DNA of 44,902 bases. Source: Rhizobium metallidurans (GTDB lineage Bacteria > Pseudomonadota > Alphaproteobacteria > Rhizobiales > Rhizobiaceae). The stretch spans positions 1 to 44,902 of the forward strand of contig NZ_JACIDW010000024.1 of the NCBI RefSeq assembly GCF_014196505.1. The letters run 5' to 3'. The position numbers and the translations under genes are program-made. Below, one piece after another: positions 7,369 through 17,055 of the stretch; positions within the stretch are counted from its first letter, which is position 1, and each line of letters begins with the position of its first letter. Under the pieces are notes generated by a model. That model saw only the letters and a program-made list of their open reading frames with translations. It searched no databases and was not told where the DNA came from.

Positions 7369-8898
7369 TTACGAGAAAGACTTCGCGAAGCTGTCGATGG
7401 CAGCGGTGAGCTTGCCCTTCGTATCGTCGCTGATGGCCTTGTCGTTACGGATTGCGTCGAGGATCGCCGAACCTTCCGAGCGGAGGTACGACAGCAGGCC
7501 CTGCTCGAACTTGCCGACCTGGTTGACCGGGATCTTGTCGAGGTAGCCGTTGACGCCGGCGAAGATCACCGCGACCTGCTCTTCCGTCTTCAGCGGCGAG
7601 AACTGCGGCTGCTTCAGGAGTTCGGTCAGGCGTGCGCCGCGGTTGAGCAGGCGCTGCGTCGACGCGTCGAGGTCGGAGCCGAACTGGGCGAAGGCGGCCA
7701 TTTCGCGATACTGGGCGAGCTCGCCCTTGATCGAGCCGGCAACCTGCTTCATGGCCTTGATCTGAGCGGCGGAACCAACGCGCGAAACCGACAGACCGAC
7801 GTTAACGGCCGGACGAATGCCCTGGTAGAACAGGTCGGTTTCAAGGAAGATCTGGCCGTCGGTGATCGAGATCACGTTGGTCGGAATGAACGCCGAAACG
7901 TCGTTGCCCTGGGTTTCGATGACAGGCAGAGCCGTCAGCGAGCCAGCGCCCTTTTCGTCGGAAAGCTTTGCAGCGCGCTCGAGGAGACGCGAATGCAGGT
8001 AGAAAACGTCGCCCGGATAGGCTTCGCGGCCCGGCGGGCGGCGCAGCAGAAGCGACATCTGGCGATAGGCGACAGCCTGCTTGGAAAGGTCGTCGTAACC
8101 GATCAGGGCGTGCTGGCCGTTGTCGCGGAAGTATTCGCCCATGGCGCAGCCGGCGAACGGTGCCAGATACTGCATCGGAGCCGGATCGGACGCCGTGGCG
8201 GCGACAACGATCGAATACTTCATCGCGCCGCGTTCTTCGAGAACCTTGACGAACTGGGCAACGGTCGAACGCTTCTGGCCGATAGCGACGTAGACGCAGA
8301 ACAGCTTGTCGCCATCCGGGCCGTTGTCGTGGATCGGCTTCTGGTTCAGGATCGTGTCGAGAATGATCGCGGTCTTGCCGGTCTGGCGGTCGCCGATGAC
8401 GAGCTCGCGCTGGCCGCGGCCAACCGGGATGAGCGCGTCGATGGCCTTGAGGCCGGTCGACATCGGCTCATGAACCGACTTGCGCGGAATGATGCCAGGA
8501 GCCTTGACGTCGACGCGCGCACGGCGGGTCGCGTTGATCGGGCCCTTGCCGTCGATCGGGTTGCCGAGAGCGTCGACAACGCGGCCGAGCAGTTCCGGAC
8601 CAACCGGAACGTCAACGATGGCGCCCGTACGCTTGACGGTGTCGCCTTCCTTGATGGAACGGTCGGAACCGAAAATAACGACACCGACGTTGTCGGCTTC
8701 AAGGTTCAGCGCCATGCCGCGGATGCCGCCCGGGAACTCGACCATCTCGCCTGCCTGGACATTGTCCAGACCGTATACGCGAGCGATACCGTCACCGACG
8801 GAGAGCACCTGACCGACTTCCGAGACCTGGGCCTCTTTGCCGAAATTTTTAATCTGATCTTTGAGAATTGCGGAAATTTCCGCGGCGCGGATATCCAT
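7369..8898 (-). CDS. atpA: ATP synthase F1 subunit alpha
   Basis: A 509-residue non-catalytic nucleotide-binding subunit. It begins MDIRAAEISAILKDQI, has the P-loop GDRQTGKT at 169-176, the alpha-specific RRPPGREAYPGDVFYLHSRL segment and the C-terminal helical domain. Its ATG overlaps the atpH stop (TGATG), which implies translational coupling. Confidence 0.98.
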   Translation of the reverse strand: MDIRAAEISAILKDQIKNFGKEAQVSEVGQVLSVGDGIARVYGLDNVQAGEMVEFPGGIRGMALNLEADNVGVVIFGSDRSIKEGDTVKRTGAIVDVPVGPELLGRVVDALGNPIDGKGPINATRRARVDVKAPGIIPRKSVHEPMSTGLKAIDALIPVGRGQRELVIGDRQTGKTAIILDTILNQKPIHDNGPDGDKLFCVYVAIGQKRSTVAQFVKVLEERGAMKYSIVVAATASDPAPMQYLAPFAGCAMGEYFRDNGQHALIGYDDLSKQAVAYRQMSLLLRRPPGREAYPGDVFYLHSRLLERAAKLSDEKGAGSLTALPVIETQGNDVSAFIPTNVISITDGQIFLETDLFYQGIRPAVNVGLSVSRVGSAAQIKAMKQVAGSIKGELAQYREMAAFAQFGSDLDASTQRLLNRGARLTELLKQPQFSPLKTEEQVAVIFAGVNGYLDKIPVNQVGKFEQGLLSYLRSEGSAILDAIRNDKAISDDTKGKLTAAIDSFAKSFS

Positions 8899-9464
8899 CA
8901 GCCAACCTCTTTCAATGCAAGCTTAAGGGTAGAGAGTTTGGTACGAAGAGACGTATCAATCTGACGGGACCCGACCTTCACGATCAGACCACCAAGAATT
9001 GACGGATCAACCGTGACGTTGACCGCCACGTCTTTGCCGGTGACGCCCTTCAGCGCCGCCTTCAATTCAGTTTCCTGCGCTGCGTCGAGCGCATGGGCCG
9101 AGGTAACCTCGGCGGTAATTTCGCCACGCTGACGGGCAGCGATGACACGGAAGGCCTTGATCATGCCCGGGAGAGCGAACAGGCGGCGATTGCGCGCCAC
9201 GACCTTCAGGAAGTTTGCGACGAACCCGCTGATGCCGGCCTTTTCGCTGATCGCGATGATCGCCTTCAGCTGATCCTCGGCCGAAAAGACCGGGCTGGCC
9301 ACGAAGCGGGTCAAATCCTCGCTCTCGTCCAACATCGCCTGAAAACGGTCGAGATCGGCGGTCACGGTAGCGACGGCACCCTCTTCGAGCGCCAGTTCGA
9401 ACAGCGACGAGGCATATCGCTCTGCAACACCAGATGTAAGCTGGGACGTGTCTGCCACGGGCAC
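8898..9464 (-). CDS. atpH: ATP synthase F1 subunit delta (OSCP)
   Basis: The 188-residue peripheral-stalk subunit links F1 to the b subunits. Recognisable parts are the N-terminal VAERYASSLFELALEEG helix and the C-terminal VDPSILGGLIVKVGSRQIDTSL. The frame extends to a TTG at 9482, but GTG at 9464 is preceded by CAGGGA at a good spacing and gives the 188 residues known for rhizobial delta subunits. A second GTG two codons later is also possible. It is the first gene of the operon. The F0 genes are absent, as in other rhizobia where F0 is encoded elsewhere. Confidence 0.95.
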   Translation of the reverse strand: MPVADTSQLTSGVAERYASSLFELALEEGAVATVTADLDRFQAMLDESEDLTRFVASPVFSAEDQLKAIIAISEKAGISGFVANFLKVVARNRRLFALPGMIKAFRVIAARQRGEITAEVTSAHALDAAQETELKAALKGVTGKDVAVNVTVDPSILGGLIVKVGSRQIDTSLRTKLSTLKLALKEVG

Positions 9465-9718
9465 AAATTTCCCTGATTTCAACCCAAGAATCCGGCCTCC
9501 GGCGGGCGCCTGATTTAAATTCTTGAATTCGTTATGATTTCCCCCAGAAATCGCAAGAGAAGCCTCTTGCTTCTTCCGAAATTCGGGGTCCGTCTAACAT
9601 AGGATATCGGGACTCGCAACACGCGTAACGCCGTAATCCTGTTTTAGCTGCGATTTATGCCGCAAAAATGCTGAAACCGTTCACGGCCCACAGACGGCCG
9701 CTCCGAAATCGGCACGTT
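9465..9718. promoter_or_regulatory. Upstream region of the atp operon
   Basis: This 254-bp gap, AT-richer than its flanks, lies between atpH and the small membrane-protein gene (both minus strand) and should contain the atp promoter. TTGCGA and CCTATGTT are present on the minus strand around 9595-9620, but no spacing fits a convincing sigma-70 promoter. No open frame or RNA gene is evident. Confidence 0.4.
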
Positions 9719-10108
9719 TCAGGCGGAAAAGAAACCGAAGACATAGCCGAGCGGAAGCGCCGCCAGAACCACTTGCACAACCAGAAGTACATAGTTCATG
9801 ACAGTGCTTCCCCGGTCCGACAGCAGCGAGATGATGCGCGCGAAAGCCGCCATCGCGAAAGCGCCGCCGAGCGCCAGGTAGGTGAAGTCCTGCGCCAGCA
9901 TGATCGCCGCCAGCCCGAAGCCGAGATAGAAGCCCCCCATCGAGCGCAGCTCGGCATAGCCGTCGCGGCGCCCCTCGCGCACCTGCATCCCATAGAGCCG
10001 CATCGCGTAGCCCGGCGCGAACATGATGATGAAGCCCGCGAAGGCGGTAAACGCGGCGGCGCCGAAGGCAAGCTGCTCGCCCAGCTCCGTCGGAAAGTAG
10101 AAATCCAT
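9719..10108 (-). CDS. Small membrane protein, DUF4345-like
   Basis: A 129-residue integral membrane protein with about four hydrophobic segments: LAFGAAAFTAFAGFIIMFAPG, MGGFYLGFGLAAIMLA, FTYLALGGAFAMAAFARIISLL and MNYVLLVVQVVLAALPLGYVFG. Conserved glycines and an Arg-containing loop (APGYAMRLYGMQVREGRRDGYAELRSMGGFY) resemble the DUF4345 family, whose function is not established. The chosen ATG (10108) has GGGG about 8 nt upstream; a GTG at 10126 in the same frame is less likely. It sits between priA and the atp operon on the minus strand. Confidence 0.8.
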   Translation of the reverse strand: MDFYFPTELGEQLAFGAAAFTAFAGFIIMFAPGYAMRLYGMQVREGRRDGYAELRSMGGFYLGFGLAAIMLAQDFTYLALGGAFAMAAFARIISLLSDRGSTVMNYVLLVVQVVLAALPLGYVFGFFSA

Positions 10109-10188
10109 GGTGTGACCCCAAATCACTGTGATTTGCAGCCCTTATGCCACGATTGGCCGAGACCGCAAACGGCCGAGATCGACTGTAT

Positions 10189-12402
10189 CTAAAGGAAACT
10201 CTGCGGATCGATATCGAGCTGCACGTGGATGGAGCCGCGCTCTTTGGGAGATTGCGCCAGCATGGTGCGCAGGTAGGCCTGCATGTCGGAGTTCCGCCGA
10301 CCATGCACGAGGAGCCGGAAGCGATGGCGTCCGCGCACCAGCGCCAGCGGCGCCTCGGCCGGGCCGAGCACGGAGATGCCTGTTACCTGCGGGGCGGCGT
10401 TGCGCATGCCGCGCGCATGCCCCTCGGCGTCCTGCCGCGTTTCCGCCGAGACGATGATCGACGCCAGCCGCCCGAACGGTGGCAGGATCGCCCTCTCTCG
10501 CTCGGCGATCTCGCGCTCGTAGAAGGCGCCCGCGTCGCCCGACACGATCGCCTGCATCACGGGATGCTGCGGCTGGTAGGTCTGCAGCAGGCCGTGGCTC
10601 TTGAGACCCGTGCGCCCGGCGCGGCCCGTCACCTGCGACAGCAGCTGGAAGGTCCGCTCGGCCGCGCGCGGGTCGCCGTTCGCCAGCCCGAGATCGGCAT
10701 CGATGATACCAACAAGCGTCATCAGCGGGAAGTTATGCCCCTTGGCCACCAGCTGCGTGCCGATGACGATATCCGCCTCGCCCTTGGCGATGGCATCGAG
10801 CTCCAGCCTGAGCCGCTTCACCCCGCCCATGATATCCGAGGAGAGCACGATGGTCCGCGCCTCGGGAAAATGCCGCTCCACCTCTTCGGCGATCCGCTCC
10901 ACTCCCGGCCCGCAGGCAACGAGATGATCGAACGTGCCGCATTCCGGACAGGCCTCGGGCGTGTGCTGGTGATAGCCGCACTGGTGGCACTGCAGCTGCC
11001 GCTTGAACCGGTGCTCGACCAGCCAGCTGGAGCATTGCGGGCACTGGAAGCGATGGCCGCAGACCCGGCAGAGCGTCAGCGGCGCATAGCCGCGCCGGTT
11101 CAAAAACAACAGCGCCTGCTGCTGCTTCTCCACCGTCTTGCCGATCGCCCGCAACAACACCGGCGACAGGAACCCCCCGCGCTCCGGCGCATGCCTTCGC
11201 ATATCGACCAGATGCAGATCCGGCAGCGCCGCGTCGCCGAAGCGCGTCGGCAAATGGATGGTCGTGTAGCGCCCGCTCTGGCCGTTGACCTGGCTCTCCA
11301 CCGATGGCGTGGCCGAGACCAGCACGAGCGGAAAATCGCCGATCCGGGCGCGCACGACCGCCATGTCGCGGGCGTTGTAATAGACGCGGTCTTCCTGCTT
11401 GTAGGCGGGATCGTGCTCCTCGTCGACGATGATCAGCCCGAGATCCTCGAACGGCAGGAACAGCGCCGAACGCGCCCCCGCCACGACCCGGACCTCCCCC
11501 GTCACCGCCTGCCGCCATACCTTCTCGCGCGTCTTCGGCGCCAGATCGGAATGCCATTCGGCGGGCTTGGCCCCGAACCGATCTTGGAAGCGCTCGAGGA
11601 AGCTCGCCGTCAGCGCGATCTCCGGCAACAGGATCAGCACCTGCTTGCCGCGCTTCAGCGTCTCGGCGATCGCCTCGAAATAGACTTCCGTCTTGCCCGA
11701 ACCGGTGACGCCATCGATCAGCGACACCGCGAACTGGCCGTTGCGGACCTCTTCGAGGATCTCGTCGGCCGCCTCCTTCTGCGGACCCGCGAGCCGCGAC
11801 GGCGCGAAATCCGGATCCGGCTTCGCCACGATCGGCGGCGGCGGCAGGAAGATCGTCTCGAATATCCCCTGCGCGATCAAGCCATCGACGACGCTGGTCG
11901 AAACGCCGGCCGCATGCGCAAGGCCGATCCGCGTCCACGACAGCTCGTCGCCGGCGGCATCGAGCACGCGGGCGCGCGCCGGTGTCATCCGCTCCGGCTC
12001 GCCGCCGACAAAGCGCAACCCCTCGACCATCGGTTCCGGATCGAAGGCGTTGGGAACACGCAGCGCCATGCGCGCCACCAGCCCCGGCGGCGACAGCGTA
12101 TAGCCCGCCACCCAGTCGACGAAATCGCGCATCTCCTTGGAAAGCGGCGGGCAATCGAACACCTTGGTGATCGGCCGGAGCTTCTTCGGATCGACGCCCT
12201 CGTCGCCCCCCTCCCAGACGGCGCCGATCACCTGGCGCGGCCCGAGCGGCACCTGCACCACGGAACCGGGCTCCACCGCCATACCCTCGGGCACCGAATA
12301 GGAATAGGGCCTGGGCGCCGGCATGGGTACGAGCACCGACACCGTGCGCACGGCGGGCGGCGGCTCGATCGGGCCAAAGAGGTCGGACGAATCTATGCTC
12401 AT
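10189..12402 (-). CDS. priA: Primosomal protein N' (replication restart helicase)
   Basis: This 737-residue superfamily 2 DNA helicase reloads the replisome at collapsed forks. The N-terminal DNA 3'-end-binding domain (SVLVPMPAPRPYSYSVP) is followed by the Walker A GVTGSGKT near 231, the DEAH-type VDEEHD and a zinc-binding region with paired cysteines (CRVCGHRFQCPQC, CHQCGYH, CPECG). Motifs V and VI appear as VIGTQLVAKGHNFP and SQVTGRAGRTG. The ATG at 12402 (MSIDSSDLFG) is preferred over one ten codons upstream; neither has a strong Shine-Dalgarno sequence. It lies 54 bp downstream of the ATPase gene. Confidence 0.96.
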   Translation of the reverse strand: MSIDSSDLFGPIEPPPAVRTVSVLVPMPAPRPYSYSVPEGMAVEPGSVVQVPLGPRQVIGAVWEGGDEGVDPKKLRPITKVFDCPPLSKEMRDFVDWVAGYTLSPPGLVARMALRVPNAFDPEPMVEGLRFVGGEPERMTPARARVLDAAGDELSWTRIGLAHAAGVSTSVVDGLIAQGIFETIFLPPPPIVAKPDPDFAPSRLAGPQKEAADEILEEVRNGQFAVSLIDGVTGSGKTEVYFEAIAETLKRGKQVLILLPEIALTASFLERFQDRFGAKPAEWHSDLAPKTREKVWRQAVTGEVRVVAGARSALFLPFEDLGLIIVDEEHDPAYKQEDRVYYNARDMAVVRARIGDFPLVLVSATPSVESQVNGQSGRYTTIHLPTRFGDAALPDLHLVDMRRHAPERGGFLSPVLLRAIGKTVEKQQQALLFLNRRGYAPLTLCRVCGHRFQCPQCSSWLVEHRFKRQLQCHQCGYHQHTPEACPECGTFDHLVACGPGVERIAEEVERHFPEARTIVLSSDIMGGVKRLRLELDAIAKGEADIVIGTQLVAKGHNFPLMTLVGIIDADLGLANGDPRAAERTFQLLSQVTGRAGRTGLKSHGLLQTYQPQHPVMQAIVSGDAGAFYEREIAERERAILPPFGRLASIIVSAETRQDAEGHARGMRNAAPQVTGISVLGPAEAPLALVRGRHRFRLLVHGRRNSDMQAYLRTMLAQSPKERGSIHVQLDIDPQSFL

Positions 12403-12456
12403 CGGGCGCGACCATGCCCGCAACGAGAACAAAATGAAACCCGCGACATCGCGCTA

Positions 12457-13602
12457 TCAATCGTCATCATCGTCCTCGCCGGCAATCGTGCCGGTCAGCC
12501 GCATGCCCTCGATCCAGGTGGCACCGTTCTCGCGGATCACCTTGCGCGGCCTGACCCCGCAGCGCTCGCGTACGGCCTCCGCCAGCTGCGCCGAATGCGT
12601 GACGATCCAAACCTGGCTGCTCTTCGATGCCGTCGCGATCATGTCCGCCAGCGGCTCCAGCATATCGGGATGCAGGCTCGCTTCCGGCTCGTTGAGCGCG
12701 ATCAGCGGCGGCAGCCGGTAGGACAGCAGCGCCGCCGCCAGTCCGAGAAAGCGGATCTGCCCGTCCGACAATTCACGCGGCTGGAACACACGATGCGGAA
12801 AATCGGGAAAGGCGAGCCCGAACGACGCCGTCTCTTCCGGCTCCGGCACCACAAGCCGCGCGCCGCCGAAGGCCGAGGCGACGACGCGGTCGAGATCGAC
12901 GGTATCCTGCCGCGTATGCCGAAGCGTCGCGAACACCGCCGCCAGATTGGCGCCGTCCTCGTCCAGCATCGGCCCGGTCACGGCAAGGCAGGGCTGGCGC
13001 AGCGGCGAGGCGCGGTCGGTGCGGAAGCCATGGAAGAAGCGCCAGTTGGCCACCACCCGGCGAAAGGCGGCAATCTCCGGAAAATGACCGGCATCGCCAA
13101 GCAGCGCCATCGCCGTCTCCGACGTCAGCGCCTGATCCGGATAATCCTGCATGCGGCCCGAGCCATCGCGCACGTGGATGGCGGGCCCCGCCCGCTTCAT
13201 CATCGTGACCGGCCGCCCATGATCGACGACCAGCTCCTCGGCCTTCACCTGCGGCTCCAGCGGAAAACCGGCAGCGGCCTTCGGCGGACGCAGGCCAACC
13301 TCGACCCGGTAGCGGAAAGTCACGGCCCGCTCCTCGTCCAGGAGCTCCACCTCGAGCCGCACCCGCGCCGGCCCGTCGCTCTGCTTGCGCGTGCCCGACC
13401 ACAGCACCGAGAACATGCCGCCCTCGGCCGCAAGCTCGCGCACCAGCCGCCCGGTCACCGCCGCCTGCACCAGCTGCAGCGCACGATAGAGATTGGATTT
13501 GCCCACGCCGTTCTCGCCGAGAAACAGCGAGGTCTCCGACAGATCCATGCGGATCGAGCGCAGCGACCGGTAATTCTGGGCGAACATGGAGCGGAGTTGC
13601 AT
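12457..13602 (-). CDS. SMC/ABC-type ATPase (AAA_21, RecF/OLD-like), function unknown
   Basis: The 381-residue protein opens with FAQNYRSLRSIRMDLSETSLFLGENGVGKS, a RecF/OLD-type N-terminus with Walker A at 29-36. The ABC signature LSDGQ is at 278-282, Walker B LIALNEPEAS near 300 and a switch His in THSAQLAEAV near 336. There is no coiled-coil arm or TOPRIM nuclease domain, so it is a compact single-domain ATPase. The tail ends in five Asp residues. DNA binding or repair is suggested by family and by adjacency to priA, but not shown. It is co-oriented with priA and with the acyltransferase gene upstream. Confidence 0.85.
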   Translation of the reverse strand: MQLRSMFAQNYRSLRSIRMDLSETSLFLGENGVGKSNLYRALQLVQAAVTGRLVRELAAEGGMFSVLWSGTRKQSDGPARVRLEVELLDEERAVTFRYRVEVGLRPPKAAAGFPLEPQVKAEELVVDHGRPVTMMKRAGPAIHVRDGSGRMQDYPDQALTSETAMALLGDAGHFPEIAAFRRVVANWRFFHGFRTDRASPLRQPCLAVTGPMLDEDGANLAAVFATLRHTRQDTVDLDRVVASAFGGARLVVPEPEETASFGLAFPDFPHRVFQPRELSDGQIRFLGLAAALLSYRLPPLIALNEPEASLHPDMLEPLADMIATASKSSQVWIVTHSAQLAEAVRERCGVRPRKVIRENGATWIEGMRLTGTIAGEDDDDD

Positions 13603-13623
13603 GCCCCGCTTTACCCCATCCGC

Positions 13624-14574
13624 TCAACGAAATGAATGGGCATCGGCCATCTCGGGCAGGCTCGGCTCGACAAGCGGCTGGAACCGCGCGTCGCCATCCA
13701 GCTTCAGCGCCTCGACGGTATGCGTCTCCAACGCCCTTGTGACGTCGTTGATATCGCCATCAAGATCCTCGACCGGGATAATGTCGCCGATGATAAAATC
13801 GAAACGGTCACCGCGCTTGTTGAGGAGTTCATGGAACACCGTCATGTCGCGCAGCTCCGTCGACCACTTGGCGAACCAGTAGAACAGCCCGGAATTGCGC
13901 GCCGTCATGTGTACGGGCAGGATCGGCAGATTGTACTTGCGCGCCAGCCCGACGGCGGATGTCTTCCACGGCCGCTCGTTGAGCCGGCCGTTCGCCCAGT
14001 AGGCGATGCGCCCGGAAGGAAAAAGCACCGTCGCCTTGCCCTCGCGCACCGCGTGGTTCGTCAGTTGCAGCGTCTCGCGCGCCTTCAGCTTGCTCTTGTG
14101 CTCGTCGCGCCATTCGACCGGAATGATCATCTCCGCGAAGCGCGGATTGACGCGCACCGCATCGCGGTTGGCGAACACCATCATGTCGGGCCGCCGCGAC
14201 TTCAGCAGATCGAACACCGCGACACCGTCGGCGATCCCCGTCGGGTGGTTGCTGACGAGAATGAAGCCGCCCTTTTCGGGAATCCGCTCGGCGTTGGTCA
14301 CCCCGATCTCGAGATTGAGCAGCGCGCTCATATATTCGAAGCACTGGAATCCAGGCATGTTGGCGATGTCGTTGGCGAAGGTCATCGCCTTGTTGTAGCG
14401 CAGCAGCGTGTAGAGAAACGGCCGCATGACCGGCCACAGCGGATGGCCGACGATGCGTTGCCCGCGTTCGGCGATCAGCGTGTCGACGATGTGTCCTGGT
14501 CTACCTTGGGAAACGAGCGCGATCGTTTCTGCGAACTGTCCGAATGCCGTCGTGGGGTGGCGCCGTGCCATGCA
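13624..14574 (-). CDS. Lysophospholipid acyltransferase family (PlsC-like), membrane-associated
   Basis: The 316-residue protein carries the acyltransferase block I as NHPTGIADG (108-116), a His-x5-Asp variant of the usual His-x4-Asp, and block III as FPSGR (184-188). Such variants occur in PlsC relatives of uncertain acceptor. A moderately hydrophobic stretch, PVMRPFLYTLLRY, may anchor it. The frame is open to 14658, but the ATG at 14574 has AGGA about 8 nt upstream and avoids a Cys-rich unconserved leader. It is divergent from xerC across about 139 bp and 21 bp upstream of the ATPase gene, so the block acyltransferase-ATPase-priA is probably one transcript. Confidence 0.85.
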   Translation of the reverse strand, partial: CMARRHPTTAFGQFAETIALVSQGRPGHIVDTLIAERGQRIVGHPLWPVMRPFLYTLLRYNKAMTFANDIANMPGFQCFEYMSALLNLEIGVTNAERIPEKGGFILVSNHPTGIADGVAVFDLLKSRRPDMMVFANRDAVRVNPRFAEMIIPVEWRDEHKSKLKARETLQLTNHAVREGKATVLFPSGRIAYWANGRLNERPWKTSAVGLARKYNLPILPVHMTARNSGLFYWFAKWSTELRDMTVFHELLNKRGDRFDFIIGDIIPVEDLDGDINDVTRALETHTVEALKLDGDARFQPLVEPSLPEMADAHSFR

Positions 14575-14713
14575 AGATCCTGCCTCGTTGGGAAACCAGT
14601 TATCGCGATTATTATGATCGAAGCATGACAGGCACTTGGCCGATGTTAGCGATTCCATAACCGTCCCTCAGGCAAAATTGGCGGGCCGACGGGCAAATTC
14701 AAGAGGCGGAAAC

Positions 14714-15649
<936 letters not shown>

Positions 15650-15735
15650 TCCTTTGTTAACGTCTTCTCTTAAAGGAATATCATCAGCCGGGCGCGTAAA
15701 GCTCGTGCATTACTCCTTGTGACCGGAACACCATC

Positions 15736-16845
15736 ATGACGATTTCGCTCGGCCACCGCAGTCCCCGCCTGGTATCCCCGGTTCGATCATCGATGCGGCC
15801 GGCATCATCAGGCAACGTCGCGCTCTGGCTGATCGCCGCCATTCACGTCCTGCTGGCGGCACTTCTGATCGCCACCCTCGTCTCGGTCTCGCCGGCATCG
15901 GCCGCCGACGCGGGCGCCTGTACGGGCCGCAATGTGCTCGACGATCTCAAGAACAGCGATCCGGCGCGCTACGAGCAGGTCGTCAGGGAAGGCGATGCGG
16001 TGCCGAACGGCAAGGGCATCTTCTGGAAGATCGAGAAGCCCGGCATGAAGCCCTCGTGGTTGCTCGGCAGCATGCATGTGACCGATCCGCGCGTCCTGCA
16101 GCTGCCGCCGCGCACCCAGGCCGCTCACGATGCCGCCGACACCATCATCATCGAATCCGACGAAATTCTCGACGAGAAGAAGGCCTCCGCCGCGCTGATG
16201 ACGAAGCCGGACCTGATGATGTTCACCGACGGCACCACGGTGGAAAAGCTGTTGTCGCCCGAGGATTATGCCCGGCTCGAGGAGGGCTTGAAGCAGCGCG
16301 GCATTCCGCTCGCGGCCGTATCGCGCATGCGCCCCTGGATGATCGCCAGCGCGGTCGCGCTTCCCGCCTGCGAGATGGAGCGCAAGGCCAAGGGCGTAAA
16401 GTTCCTCGACCAGAAGATCGCCACCGACGCGCTGGCCAAGGGCAAGCAGGTCAAGGGTCTGGAAACATTGGCCGAGCAGCTGCAGGCCATGGCCGACCTG
16501 CCGACCGAATTTCACATGAAGTCGCTGATCCAGACGCTGGAGCTGGGCGAGAAGATGAACGACGTCGTGCAGACGATGACCGACCTCTATCTCTCCGGCG
16601 ATATCGGCATGACCATGCCGATGCTGAAGACCGTGAGCCCTGACAGCAAGGACGACACCAACGACTACGCCGCCTTCGAGCAGCGCATCATCCTCGACCG
16701 CAACAAGATCATGGCCGAACGCGGCGCCCCGATCCTCGCCAACGGCAACGCCTTCATGACCGTCGGCGCCCTGCACCTTCCCGGCGAAGCCGGCGTGATC
16801 GAACTTCTGCGCAAGCAGGGCTTTACGGTGACGGCGGTGAATTGA
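15736..16845 (+). CDS. TraB/GumN (TIKI) family protein, membrane-anchored or exported
   Basis: The 369 residues begin with a basic stretch and a long hydrophobic segment (about 28-58: VALWLIAAIHVLLAALLIATLV) ending in a signal-peptidase-like ASA-AD. The mature part has the two GxxH-type motifs of the TraB/TIKI fold, GSMHVTD and GALHLPGE near the C-terminus. TIKI proteins in animals are metalloproteases; bacterial members are commonly labelled GumN, but a role in polysaccharide synthesis is not established. GGAA precedes the ATG. It follows xerC and is convergent with lpdA; a hairpin with TTTT lies 83 bp downstream. Confidence 0.85.
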   Translation: MTISLGHRSPRLVSPVRSSMRPASSGNVALWLIAAIHVLLAALLIATLVSVSPASAADAGACTGRNVLDDLKNSDPARYEQVVREGDAVPNGKGIFWKIEKPGMKPSWLLGSMHVTDPRVLQLPPRTQAAHDAADTIIIESDEILDEKKASAALMTKPDLMMFTDGTTVEKLLSPEDYARLEEGLKQRGIPLAAVSRMRPWMIASAVALPACEMERKAKGVKFLDQKIATDALAKGKQVKGLETLAEQLQAMADLPTEFHMKSLIQTLELGEKMNDVVQTMTDLYLSGDIGMTMPMLKTVSPDSKDDTNDYAAFEQRIILDRNKIMAERGAPILANGNAFMTVGALHLPGEAGVIELLRKQGFTVTAVN

Positions 16846-16883
16846 GAAGGCTGCGGACCAAGCTCCCCGCTTGCCGCTAAAGT

Positions 16884-16918
16884 CCCCTCCCCAACCCCTC
16901 CCCACAAGGGGGAGGGGC
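16884..16918. repeat. 35-bp inverted repeat, left copy
   Basis: Exactly complementary to 17002-17036. The copy itself can fold: its second CCCCTCCCC block pairs with GGGGAGGGG across a 5-nt ACAAG loop, and the first CCCCTCCCC block offers an alternative partner. The motif is of a kind widely seen between rhizobial genes. It lies between the convergent GumN-like gene and lpdA. Confidence 0.9.
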
Positions 16919-16927
16919 TAGCTTGTG

Positions 16928-16948
16928 GCGACGCCGAGCGTCGCTTTT
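16928..16948 (+). terminator. Intrinsic terminator after the TraB/GumN-family gene
   Basis: GCGACGC-CGA-GCGTCGC forms a perfect 7-bp stem followed by TTTT on the plus strand, 83 bp beyond the stop codon and inside the spacer of the 35-bp inverted repeat. Confidence 0.65.
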
Positions 16949-16971
16949 ACCTTCGCATCAATTGAGAGAGC

Positions 16972-17001
16972 AAAGTTCCGCGCAGCGATTGCCGCGCGGA
17001 A
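16972..17001 (-). terminator. Hairpin downstream of lpdA, possible terminator
   Basis: TTCCGCGC and GCGCGGAA form an 8-bp stem around a 10-nt loop. On the minus strand it is followed only by CTTTG, so it would be a weak terminator. It lies between the plus-strand terminator and the right 35-bp repeat. Confidence 0.4.
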
Positions 17002-17036
17002 GCCCCTCCCCCTTGTGGGGAGGGGTTGGGGAGGGG
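17002..17036. repeat. 35-bp inverted repeat, right copy
   Basis: Perfect reverse complement of 16884-16918, with 83 bp between the copies. It begins 20 bp from the lpdA stop codon. Together the copies could form a 35-bp duplex arm in a transcript reading through from either side. Confidence 0.9.
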
Positions 17037-17055
17037 TTTTCGCCCCACCCTCCAA

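Noticed and set aside
10144..13635. A 1163-codon open frame on the plus strand opposite priA and the ATPase
   Set aside because: It is the antisense shadow of two clear minus-strand genes in high-GC DNA; its translation is Arg/His/Gln-rich with no domain.
16884..17036. CRISPR array
   Set aside because: Only two copies in inverted orientation, no regularly spaced direct repeats and no cas genes in the window.
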